Shown: piece by piece, positions 1 through 6,357 of the stretch | Numbering within the stretch: position 1 is the stretch's first letter | How the letters are laid out: every line of letters begins with the position of its first letter | Assembly: GCA_020048935.1 (NCBI GenBank) | Contig: JAIFLS010000157.1 | Span: 1-10,172, forward strand | Reading direction: 5' to 3' | DNA length: 10,172 nucleotides | Origin: a bacterium | GTDB lineage: Bacteria; Verrucomicrobiota; Kiritimatiellia; UBA8416 | The notes under the pieces: generated by a model | Database searches by the model: none | What the model was told of the DNA's origin: nothing | What the model saw: the letters and a program-made list of their open reading frames with translations, nothing else | Position numbers and translations under genes: made by a program

Positions 1-227
1 ATACAGCATCGGCCTTCGCGGGGGCCACGGCGCTTACGGTTTGCGCACCGGTATTCGGGTGGCCGGCATTGCTAAGTGCCACCGGCGTTGGCATTTCAAG
101 CTGTGTATCAACATCACATTATGTTTCGGATATCGTCGCCGGGGCCGGAATCGGCATCCTGTTCGGCCTGGCCTTCGGCCTTGGTTACCGGCAGCGTTAT
201 GGCCCCGGGAATGCGCCAGAGCGATAG
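1..227 (+). CDS. PAP2-family phosphatase, C-terminal fragment (5' end off window)
   Basis: The frame starting at base 3 reads 74 residues to a TAG at 225-227. It begins TASAFAGATAL and continues with a helix, then SHYVSDIVAGAGIGILFG and a short basic tail. This matches the end of PAP2 acid phosphatases: the residues just after the SGH of motif 2, then motif 3 (S-R-x5-H-x3-D) followed by AG and a last membrane helix. The bases before codon 3 are AT, which fits the motif-2 His codon CAT cut by the edge. In motif 3 the His (117-119) and Asp (129-131) are present with exact spacing, but the Arg is a Ser (AGC at 99-101). Family members are integral membrane enzymes that remove phosphate from lipid phosphates such as undecaprenyl diphosphate, phosphatidate or lipid A. 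The substrate here cannot be told. The ArnT-like neighbour fits a polyprenyl-phosphate or lipid A role. Confidence 0.75.
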   Translation, partial: TASAFAGATALTVCAPVFGWPALLSATGVGISSCVSTSHYVSDIVAGAGIGILFGLAFGLGYRQRYGPGNAPER

Positions 228-500
228 CTGCACCCAACTGCCGCGTCCGGCATTCAACCCGTCAACGGTCATCAATCGCTCGGCTCCGAGGTCTGCAAGA
301 AACGCGGTCTCTGACTCAAAATCACGTGCGCTGTCCAACCTGTCCGCATCGTTGCCCCATCCTAACAAGCTCCCCAGCTTCGCTTCCTTGTCAAGCGTCA
401 ACAGCACCGCTCCCGTCCCGCGCACACGGGCACTCGTCCATGCGGCAAGCGCATCGGGAGTCGTCAACATGGTCCAATGGCGGGCGCCATAGAAGACCAA
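114..500 (-). pseudogene. Out-of-frame C-terminal part of the ArnT-like glycosyltransferase
   Basis: Minus-strand frame running from 500 to a TGA at 114-116, encoding about 128 residues. It opens LVFYGARHWTMLTTPDALAA and includes FLADLGAERLMTVDGLNAG and SWVQLSLWRIPG. This looks like the soluble C-terminal domain expected after the last helix of ArnT-like proteins. It has no start of its own; a TGA at 501-503 lies just upstream in frame. Removing one G from the GG at 497-498 joins it to the main frame as AGLIVFYGARHW, giving a protein of about 624 residues. It may be a genuine mutation or a single-base sequencing or assembly error. The last 114 bp lie antisense to the PAP2 coding region. Confidence 0.7.
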
Positions 501-1989
501 TCAGTCCTGCGTCATGGGAATGGATTTCCGGTTGCATCTTGATCACCGGATGCACGGCCCGCAGACCATTGCCCATCAGCAAGCTCCCCCATGCGACCAT
601 GACCAGGGTCATGATTACAGCCCGCAATCGTGCGGCTTTCGCAATGATCGCGAGGAACACCAACCCGGAGATCTGCAGACCCATTCCCAGTACCGCGGGA
701 CGCAACCCCTCCAATACCGGTAACGGCCAGCGCCACGCCAAACCGAATAACAACAGCGCGAGAACGCCATGCAAGGCGACTACCGTGCGGAACAGGATGC
801 GCGGCCATCGCTTCCAGGAAACGGAAGTGCTGGCAAGTGTGCGCCCGGTCAACAGCATGAATGCAGGGAAGCCGGGCAGGATGTAATGGGAAAGCTGGGT
901 GGCATAGAAACTGAATATCAAGATGGGCGCGAGACACCATGCCGCCAGGAATCGATCACTGCGCGTCCACTCGCGCCGCATATCGCGCCAAATGACGCCA
1001 GTGAAGGCGATCCATGGAAAGAGGCTGAACAAGGCGCTGAGCGGATAATACAGGACAGGGAGATACATCCGGTTATTGAATACCTGGACCCCCCGCTGGA
1101 CGACATGCTTCTGGATTCCCACGCCCCAGAATGCCCCATGGGTAATCACGAGTGCCGGTATCCCCCAAACCGCGATAATGCCAAGAAAGACAAAACATCC
1201 CGAGGCCATGCGCAAATGGCGCCAGGGAATCGGCTCCCTCAGGAAAACACGATATAAAACCAGTGTCAACATGGGGACGAGAATCGCCACCGGGCCCTTG
1301 GCAAGGAATCCGAGCCCCAGCGATACAAAAAGCGCCAGGAACCACCGGCGATTGCCGGCCAGTAGTTCCAGGATGGAGAACTGGGCGAGTGCGACAAAAA
1401 AGACCATCGGCATGTCGGCCACGGCACTTCGTCCATGGATGAGGACCTGGAAACAGGTTAGCCAGGCGATCCCGGCCAATAAGCCGGCCTTCTCGCCATA
1501 CCAGCGGCGTCCCATTCCATAGATGAGGAATGCGGTTAGAATGGAAAAAACAATCGCGTGCGCCCGTGCGCCGAATTCCCCGATTCCAAAGCACCCATAT
1601 CCCACCCGCATCAACCAATAGGTCAGGATGGGTTTATCAAAACGGTACTCCTGGTTGAAGAACGGGATGATCATACTCCCGCTTTCGATCATTTCTATCG
1701 TTGCCCGTGAAAAACGAGGTTCATCGCGATCCATGAGCGGGATGCGGCCACTGCCCCAGCACAAGGTCATGATGCCGACACCTGCCAGTATGATGACTCC
1801 GGATCTTTCACCGAATACGGCCACGAGACGGCGACGCAATCGGCTTAAGAAGGTCATTGCGTTGAGTCGTGCTGCCGGAGACGGGCATTCCGCTGCCGTA
1901 CCAGGAGGTTGTGGTGTGGAGGAGGGCGCACCTGCACGGCCACTCGCCGGCTTCGATTCGTCCTTATCCCAGATGGTTCTTTCACTCAT
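391..1989 (-). CDS. ArnT/PMT_2-like membrane glycosyltransferase (main frame; C-terminus frameshifted)
   Basis: This 532-residue frame encodes a polytopic membrane protein of the GT83/PMT_2 type. These enzymes move a sugar from a polyprenyl-phosphate carrier onto a lipid or other acceptor on the outer face of the inner membrane. After a Pro/Ala/Ser-rich, probably disordered 44-residue start comes a first helix, then the family signature with Asp-Glu at 89-90 in MDRDEPRFSRAT and FDKPILTYWL near 117-126. HGRSAVADMP and about ten hydrophobic segments follow. No clear ribosome site precedes the ATG at 1989; the Met at residue 45 (1857) is a possible alternative. From about residue 498 the sequence stops looking like protein and becomes Arg/Cys-rich, while a neighbouring frame takes over sensibly down to 114. 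The frame as sequenced is therefore probably truncated. The acceptor and donor sugar are unknown. Confidence 0.8.
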   Translation of the reverse strand: MSERTIWDKDESKPASGRAGAPSSTPQPPGTAAECPSPAARLNAMTFLSRLRRRLVAVFGERSGVIILAGVGIMTLCWGSGRIPLMDRDEPRFSRATIEMIESGSMIIPFFNQEYRFDKPILTYWLMRVGYGCFGIGEFGARAHAIVFSILTAFLIYGMGRRWYGEKAGLLAGIAWLTCFQVLIHGRSAVADMPMVFFVALAQFSILELLAGNRRWFLALFVSLGLGFLAKGPVAILVPMLTLVLYRVFLREPIPWRHLRMASGCFVFLGIIAVWGIPALVITHGAFWGVGIQKHVVQRGVQVFNNRMYLPVLYYPLSALFSLFPWIAFTGVIWRDMRREWTRSDRFLAAWCLAPILIFSFYATQLSHYILPGFPAFMLLTGRTLASTSVSWKRWPRILFRTVVALHGVLALLLFGLAWRWPLPVLEGLRPAVLGMGLQISGLVFLAIIAKAARLRAVIMTLVMVAWGSLLMGNGLRAVHPVIKMQPEIHSHDAGLIGLLWRPPLDHVDDSRCACRMDECPCARDGSGAVDA

Positions 1990-2275
1990 AACGTTTGGAA
2001 TATACCGCGAGCATCGATTATGTCCACATCAGAATAAGATAGAATAGGGTTGACAAGGCTACCGACAATACGAAATCATGCCAGGAATCGGGATTTTTGA
2101 GTTTGGTTAACGCAGGTGATCCTACTCCTTGTGCAGCGCCCCGTCAACCATCGACCGCGTCTTGGCGGGCGAGCGGGCACATGATTTCCGGACGCCTGCT
2201 CAAGCCGGTCCCGGATCTGCTGGCCGTCCGCTGGATGAAGCGCAGAACGCGGCTGTTTCAATTGGATGTGATAAA
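1990..2275. promoter_or_regulatory. Divergent intergenic region between the ArnT-like and LAB_N genes
   Basis: This spacer separates two divergent genes. Its left part (about 1990-2100) is AT-richer and probably holds both promoters. Toward the ArnT-like gene, the minus strand has two TATTCT hexamers (2041-2046 and 2031-2036). The first has a TTGTCG 16 bp upstream (2063-2068), a weak sigma-70-like pair that would give a leader of roughly 45 nt. Toward LAB_N, a TTGACA sits at 2050-2055 with no convincing -10 box at normal spacing. The right part (about 2100-2275) is GC-rich and contains the small ORF listed separately. No hairpin terminator was seen. The promoter calls are guesses from consensus only. 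Confidence 0.25.
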
Positions 2276-2279
2276 ATGA
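2181..2279 (+). CDS. Possible 32-residue ORF or gene remnant coupled to the LAB_N gene
   Basis: An ATG at 2181 opens a 32-residue frame that ends in a TGA at 2277-2279. That stop overlaps the LAB_N start codon in an ATGA, a common sign of translational coupling. The peptide runs MISGRLLKPVPDLLAVRWMK and ends in a basic/hydrophobic stretch finishing FQLDVIK. Most third codon positions in the first two-thirds are G or C, as in coding DNA of this genome. The same frame is open back to 2043 without a good start codon, so it could instead be the tail of a decayed upstream gene. LAB_N genes often follow a polyprenyl-phosphate glycosyltransferase gene, but I do not recognise that family in these few residues. 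It may equally be chance. Confidence 0.25.
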   Translation: MISGRLLKPVPDLLAVRWMKRRTRLFQLDVIK

Positions 2280-2569
2280 GCGTACTGAATGAGTTTATGG
2301 AGGTACTGGGCAAACCGATGGCATTTGTCGGGATTGCCGGTCAACTGCTATTCACGTCACGGTTTTTAGTGCAATGGATTGCCTCGGAGCGGAAGCGCGA
2401 TTCGGTCGTGCCTGTGGCGTTCTGGTATCTTTCGATCCTGGGTGGTGCCCTGACCGCCGTCTATGCCGCCTGGCGACGAGACCCGATCTTTCTTGTGGCG
2501 CAACTTTCCGGCCTGCTGGTTTACGCGCGCAACCTGATGCTTATCCGCAATCACACGTCGCGGATATAG
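2276..2569 (+). CDS. LAB_N (lipid A biosynthesis N-terminal) domain membrane protein
   Basis: A 97-residue protein that is entirely one LAB_N domain. The signature residues are all present: GQ at 22-23, RF at 29-30, QW at 33-34, SE at 37-38, FW at 49-50, DP at 69-70 and YARN at 83-86. Three hydrophobic segments (about 11-30, 45-65 and 71-90) suggest a small inner-membrane protein. The domain occurs alone or fused to lipid A enzymes, usually near polyprenyl-phosphate glycosyltransferases and ArnT-like transferases. Its biochemical role is not settled. I chose the ATG at 2276 because the domain starts right after it and the longer upstream extension in this frame is not protein-like. The divergent ArnT-like gene supports a shared lipid-glycosylation role. 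It ends 11 bp before the convergent oxidoreductase gene. Confidence 0.85.
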   Translation: MSVLNEFMEVLGKPMAFVGIAGQLLFTSRFLVQWIASERKRDSVVPVAFWYLSILGGALTAVYAAWRRDPIFLVAQLSGLLVYARNLMLIRNHTSRI

Positions 2570-2580
2570 AATTCAAAACC

Positions 2581-3693
2581 TCAGGCGATGTATTCGAAGT
2601 CGCTGCCGCGGCGGGCCTCGTCGATCACCCGCATGACTTCCACGGCCTGGTCCAGCGTGACCGGGAACGGTGCCCCGTCGCAGAGGGTCGCATGCAGAGC
2701 GTCCCAGATCGCGCCCGGATCGGCGTCCGGAATCTGCCGCTCCTCCTCGATCCAGTGCAGGGTTTCGGGCTGCCCGAAATTCGAACCGATCGTGCGCGCC
2801 GCCAGCGACTGTTCGCCGTCGGGCTGGGTGAACTCGGAGCCGGGCACACCGGCATACGCCGTACGCGGTGTCAGCGGCACAGCCGGGTCCAGGTATTTCA
2901 TTTTGAGACGGTTTCCCCAGCCTTCCAGCGCGCCGCGCGTGCCCCAGGCCAGATAGGTCGGGGATGGCAGGGCCGAACCCCCGCCGACCTCGATATCGAC
3001 AACCGTGCCGGACTGCCCTGTCAGCACGATCTTGGCGTGATCCTCGGCATCGCCGACCGCCGCGATCCGGGCCAGCCGGCTGTACTGCCCGGCCAGGGGC
3101 CGCTCCGGCACGCCGAGGAACTGGAGCGCGTGATCGATGATGTGCGAGCCCCAGTTGCCGAGCTGGCCGCCCCCGCAACTACGCAGCGTCTGCCAGTCGT
3201 TGCGCCGCCCGAAGCTGACGCGGGCGAGCTTGATCTCGGCAATCTCGCCCAGCAGCCCGGATTCCAGCACGCGCTTCACCTCCTGGAAGCCGGCCTCGAA
3301 CCGCCGGTTATGCCGCACGAAGAGCCGTCCCGGCCCCTGCCGCGAGGCCTCCCGCAGCTGGCAGGCCTCGGCATAAGTCCCGCACATCGGCTTTTCCAGG
3401 AAGACCGTCTTGCCGGCCGCCAGCGCGGCCAGCGCATGGCTGGAATGATCGTTGCTGGGCGTGGCGATACTGATCAGGTCGATCGCCTCATCCGCCAGCA
3501 GCGCATGCAGATCGTCACAGGTCCGCGCTCCGGGGTAGCGACCGGCAAAGCGGTCCCGCCAAGGGGCATAAGTGTCGCAGCCCGCCACGATCTCAAAGTG
3601 TTCGCGGCGCGAGTCGAGTTCGCGGCACTGCATTCCCCAGCCGGCCCGCCCGAGTCCGACGAGCCCCACCCGTATCACCCGTTGGTTTTTCAT
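2581..3693 (-). CDS. Gfo/Idh/MocA-family NAD(P)-dependent oxidoreductase
   Basis: A 370-residue protein, normal length for the family. The N-terminal Rossmann fold shows VGLVGLGRAGWG with the glycine motif at residues 13-18 and an Asp at the end of the second strand (D40). The EKP motif at 100-102 carries the usual catalytic/nicotinamide-side Lys. The C-terminal domain has GGGQLGNWGSHIIDHALQFLG, with His184 and Asp187 in the substrate site. Members oxidise or reduce sugars, inositols or related cyclic polyols in the cytoplasm. The substrate cannot be read from sequence. PVC bacteria often carry many paralogues for unusual sugars. It is transcribed divergently from the glycogen phosphorylase gene. 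There is no clear ribosome site: the leader next to the ATG contains a GGGGTA/TGCCCC hairpin (3696-3710). Confidence 0.9.
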   Translation of the reverse strand: MKNQRVIRVGLVGLGRAGWGMQCRELDSRREHFEIVAGCDTYAPWRDRFAGRYPGARTCDDLHALLADEAIDLISIATPSNDHSSHALAALAAGKTVFLEKPMCGTYAEACQLREASRQGPGRLFVRHNRRFEAGFQEVKRVLESGLLGEIAEIKLARVSFGRRNDWQTLRSCGGGQLGNWGSHIIDHALQFLGVPERPLAGQYSRLARIAAVGDAEDHAKIVLTGQSGTVVDIEVGGGSALPSPTYLAWGTRGALEGWGNRLKMKYLDPAVPLTPRTAYAGVPGSEFTQPDGEQSLAARTIGSNFGQPETLHWIEEERQIPDADPGAIWDALHATLCDGAPFPVTLDQAVEVMRVIDEARRGSDFEYIA

Positions 3694-3792
3694 GGCGGGG
3701 TACTCTGCCCCGTCGCGTGCAGCCTGTCAAACCGGAAATCGTCTATTCTATTCTCTTTGCATCCGCCCCCCGCTTTGTGTTAATACGTGGGC
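3694..3792. promoter_or_regulatory. Divergent promoter region between the oxidoreductase gene and glgP
   Basis: These 99 bp must hold the start signals of both genes. On the minus strand a perfect TTGACA (3725-3730 read in reverse) points at the oxidoreductase gene, with AGAGTA (3701-3706) 18 bp on as the only -10 candidate. On the plus strand there are tandem, overlapping TATTCT hexamers (3744-3749, 3749-3754), and a TTTGCA (3756-3761) followed after 18 bp by TTAATA (3780-3785). The latter pair would start transcription at or next to the glgP ATG. Neither gene has an obvious Shine-Dalgarno sequence. All assignments rest on consensus matching alone. Confidence 0.3.
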
Positions 3793-6336
3793 ATGAGAAA
3801 TATCCAGTTGTTTACCATCTGTCCCGCGATTCCGGAAAAGCTGCGTTTCCTGGAGACGCTCTCGCGTAATCTCTGGTGGTGCTGGGACGAAGCCGCCAAC
3901 GACCTTTTCCGCCGCATCGATGCGCACGAATGGAAGAACGTGGCCTACAACCCGATCAAGCTGCTGAGCAATGTACCCCAGAACCGACTGGAGGTGCTGG
4001 CGGCGGATGAGGCGTTCATCGCCCATCTCGAGAACGTGAAGCAACGGTTTGAAGCGGCCTGCGTCAGCAAGCGGATCAAGCCGTCGAGCCAGTCGATCGC
4101 CTATTTCTCGCTGGAATTCGGTATTCACGAAACCGTCCGGATCTATTCGGGCGGCCTCGGCGCCCTTGCCGGTGACCATCTCAAGTCGGCCTCCGACATG
4201 GCGGTACCGCTGGCGGCGGTCGGCCTGATGTACCGCCAGGGGTATTTCCGCCAGTTCCTCAACGAGGACGGCTTCCAGCAGGAGTCCTATCCGGAGAACG
4301 AAGTCCACCACATGCCGATGGAGAAAGTGCTGAACGAGCGCGGCGAGGACCTTACCGTCTCGGTCAACATGCCCGAAGGCCCCCTGTATGCCAAGGTCTG
4401 GCGGGTGAATGTCGGCCGCATCGCCCTTTTCCTGCTCGATGCCAACACCCCGGAGAACCCGCACGAGTTCCGCGGCGTTACCGCCCAGTTGTACGGCGGC
4501 GACCAGCGCAACCGCCTGCGGCAGGAACTGCTGCTCGGGATGGGCGGGTTCCGCGCCTTGAGGGCCATGGGGATTGAACCGGCGGTCTGCCACATCAACG
4601 AGGGCCATGCCGCTTTCCTGTGCCTGGCCCGCATCGAGTTCCTGACCCGGGAGAGGGGGCTGACGTTCGAGCAGGCGCTGGAGGTGGTGCCGCGTTGCAG
4701 CGTGTTCACCACCCATACGCCCGTGCCGGCAGGCAACGAGTACTTCCCGATCGACCTTCTGCGCCCGCACCTGGAGGCCGCGCTGCGCGATTCCGGCCTG
4801 AATGTGGACGACGTCCTGGCCTTGACGAGACCCCCGGACACTCCCGTCCAGCACGAGGCCTCGATGACGGTGCTCGGCCTGCGGATGGCGCGCTACGCCA
4901 ACGGGGTCAGCAAGCTGCATGGCGAGGTGGCCCGCCGCATGTGGGCACACCTTTGGCATGAGCGGGCTGTGGACGAGATCCCGATCAGCCACATCACCAA
5001 TGGCGTCCATGTCCCGACGTGGCTCTCCGCCCAGAACATCGAGCTGTTCGACCGGTACATCGGCCCCGGCTGGCGCCACGACCCCGGATCGAAAGCCACC
5101 CTGGACGCGATCACGCAGATTCCGGACGAGGAACTCTGGCGGGCGCACGAGGTCGGCCGCTCGCGGCTGATCCGCGCCGCGCGTGCGCATACCGAGAAGC
5201 AGTACTTGGCGCGCAACGCGACCCGCACGGAGATCGCCGCCGCCAAATCGATCCTGGAGCAGGACACGCTCACGATCGGGTTCGCGCGGCGGTTCGCCAC
5301 CTACAAGCGCGGAACCCTGCTGCTGCACAACCTCGAACGATTCGAGGCGATGCTGGTCAACAAGGACCGTCCGGTGCAGTTCCTTTTCGCCGGCAAGGCG
5401 CATCCGGCCGATATGCACGGCAAGGACCTGATCCGCCAGATCGTGCACTTCGCCCGCAACCCGAAGGTGCGGAGGCACATCGTGTTCCTCGAGAACTACA
5501 ACATGGGACTCGCCCGTCGCCTTGTGCAGGGCGTGGATGTCTGGCTGAACACCCCCCGCCGCCCCATGGAGGCCAGCGGCACGTCCGGCATGAAGGCGGC
5601 GGTCAACGGCGCGCTCAATGCCAGCACGCTGGATGGCTGGTGGTGCGAGGGCTATGCCCCCGACTGCGGCTGGGCCATCGGCAATGGCGAGGTCTTCGAC
5701 GACCCGAATTACCAGGACGCGGTCGAGGCCCAGGCACTCTACAACCTGCTCGAGAACGATATCATCCCGACCTTCTATAACCGTCCTGATGGCGATCTGC
5801 CCAGCCAGTGGGTCGCGATGATGCGGAACTCGATCCGCATGGCGCTGGGACGGTTCAGCAGCCACCGCATGGTCGGCGAGTACCGGTCCCGTTATTACGA
5901 CGAAGCCACGGCGGCCTACCGGGACCTGCTCAAGGATAATGCCAGGAAGGCCGACCTGCTGGTCAAGCAGCACAGGCGCCTCAAGGATTCATGGCATGCC
6001 GTCCGCGTGCGCCAGCCGCAATACGACAGTGACCTGGGGAAACTGCATGTCGGCGACACGTTCTCCCTTTCCACCGAGGTGTTCCTCGGGGACCTGAAAC
6101 CGGCGGAAGTCGATGTCGAGGTATTCTATGGCCCCGTGAATCCGGAAAACCGGATTGTCGACGGCAAGGTCGAGGTTGCCACCGACGGCTGCCACATTGG
6201 CGATGGTCTCTACCGCTACCGTCACAAGCTGGTCTGCGAGCGGACCGGCCGCTACGCCTTCACCACCCGAGTAACCCCGAAGGGGAACGAATGGGACCAT
6301 ATCATGCCCGGATTCACCACCTGGGCCGACAGCTAA
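3793..6336 (+). CDS. glgP: Alpha-glucan (glycogen) phosphorylase, DUF3417-containing type
   Basis: Cytoplasmic GT35 enzyme that releases glucose-1-phosphate from the ends of glycogen or maltodextrins, using pyridoxal phosphate. At 847 residues it matches the length of the bacterial/archaeal subfamily with an N-terminal DUF3417 domain, seen here as RNLWWCWDEAANDLF (25-39). Further marks are YFSLEFGIHE (~103), IYSGGLGALAGDHLKSASDM (117-136), INEGHAAF (268-275), SHITNGVHVPTW (399-410), RRFATYKRGTLLLHN (499-513) and FAGKAHPAD (532-540). The PLP and phosphate site is EASGTSGMKAAVNG, with Lys601 as the expected Schiff-base Lys. I chose the ATG at 3793; a GTG at 3787 would add two residues. No good ribosome site precedes either. 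It is the first gene of an operon with the glycogen synthase, 21 bp upstream of it. Confidence 0.95.
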   Translation: MRNIQLFTICPAIPEKLRFLETLSRNLWWCWDEAANDLFRRIDAHEWKNVAYNPIKLLSNVPQNRLEVLAADEAFIAHLENVKQRFEAACVSKRIKPSSQSIAYFSLEFGIHETVRIYSGGLGALAGDHLKSASDMAVPLAAVGLMYRQGYFRQFLNEDGFQQESYPENEVHHMPMEKVLNERGEDLTVSVNMPEGPLYAKVWRVNVGRIALFLLDANTPENPHEFRGVTAQLYGGDQRNRLRQELLLGMGGFRALRAMGIEPAVCHINEGHAAFLCLARIEFLTRERGLTFEQALEVVPRCSVFTTHTPVPAGNEYFPIDLLRPHLEAALRDSGLNVDDVLALTRPPDTPVQHEASMTVLGLRMARYANGVSKLHGEVARRMWAHLWHERAVDEIPISHITNGVHVPTWLSAQNIELFDRYIGPGWRHDPGSKATLDAITQIPDEELWRAHEVGRSRLIRAARAHTEKQYLARNATRTEIAAAKSILEQDTLTIGFARRFATYKRGTLLLHNLERFEAMLVNKDRPVQFLFAGKAHPADMHGKDLIRQIVHFARNPKVRRHIVFLENYNMGLARRLVQGVDVWLNTPRRPMEASGTSGMKAAVNGALNASTLDGWWCEGYAPDCGWAIGNGEVFDDPNYQDAVEAQALYNLLENDIIPTFYNRPDGDLPSQWVAMMRNSIRMALGRFSSHRMVGEYRSRYYDEATAAYRDLLKDNARKADLLVKQHRRLKDSWHAVRVRQPQYDSDLGKLHVGDTFSLSTEVFLGDLKPAEVDVEVFYGPVNPENRIVDGKVEVATDGCHIGDGLYRYRHKLVCERTGRYAFTTRVTPKGNEWDHIMPGFTTWADS

Positions 6337-6342
6337 AAGCGA

Positions 6343-6348
6343 AAGGAA
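6343..6348 (+). promoter_or_regulatory. Ribosome binding site of glgA
   Basis: AAGGAA lies 9 bases before the ATG at 6358, inside the 21-bp gap after the glgP stop codon. It is a good Shine-Dalgarno match and fixes the start of glgA. It contrasts with the apparent lack of such a site before glgP. Confidence 0.7.
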
Positions 6349-6357
6349 CAAGACACC

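Noticed and set aside
77..93. Imperfect palindrome TGCCACCGGCGTTGGCA as a terminator or REP-type element
   Set aside because: It lies inside the PAP2 coding frame, has no U-tract on either strand, and has a mismatch in the stem. Coding explains it.
41..886. 281-residue open frame on the plus strand
   Set aside because: It is Arg/Pro/Cys-rich with no domain. It lies antisense to the ArnT-like gene and out of frame with the PAP2 tail.
2129..2275. 49-residue N-terminal extension of the LAB_N protein
   Set aside because: It has no similarity to the family and a non-membrane, low-quality sequence. The domain starts at the ATG at 2276.
2374..3783. 469-residue open frame on the plus strand
   Set aside because: It lies opposite the clear Gfo/Idh/MocA gene and out of frame with LAB_N, and shows no recognisable domain.
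3748..5973. 741-residue open frame on the minus strand
   Set aside because: It is a shadow of glgP: its Arg/His/Val/Asp-rich composition is typical of the antisense of GC3-rich codons, and glgP is supported by catalytic motifs along its whole length.
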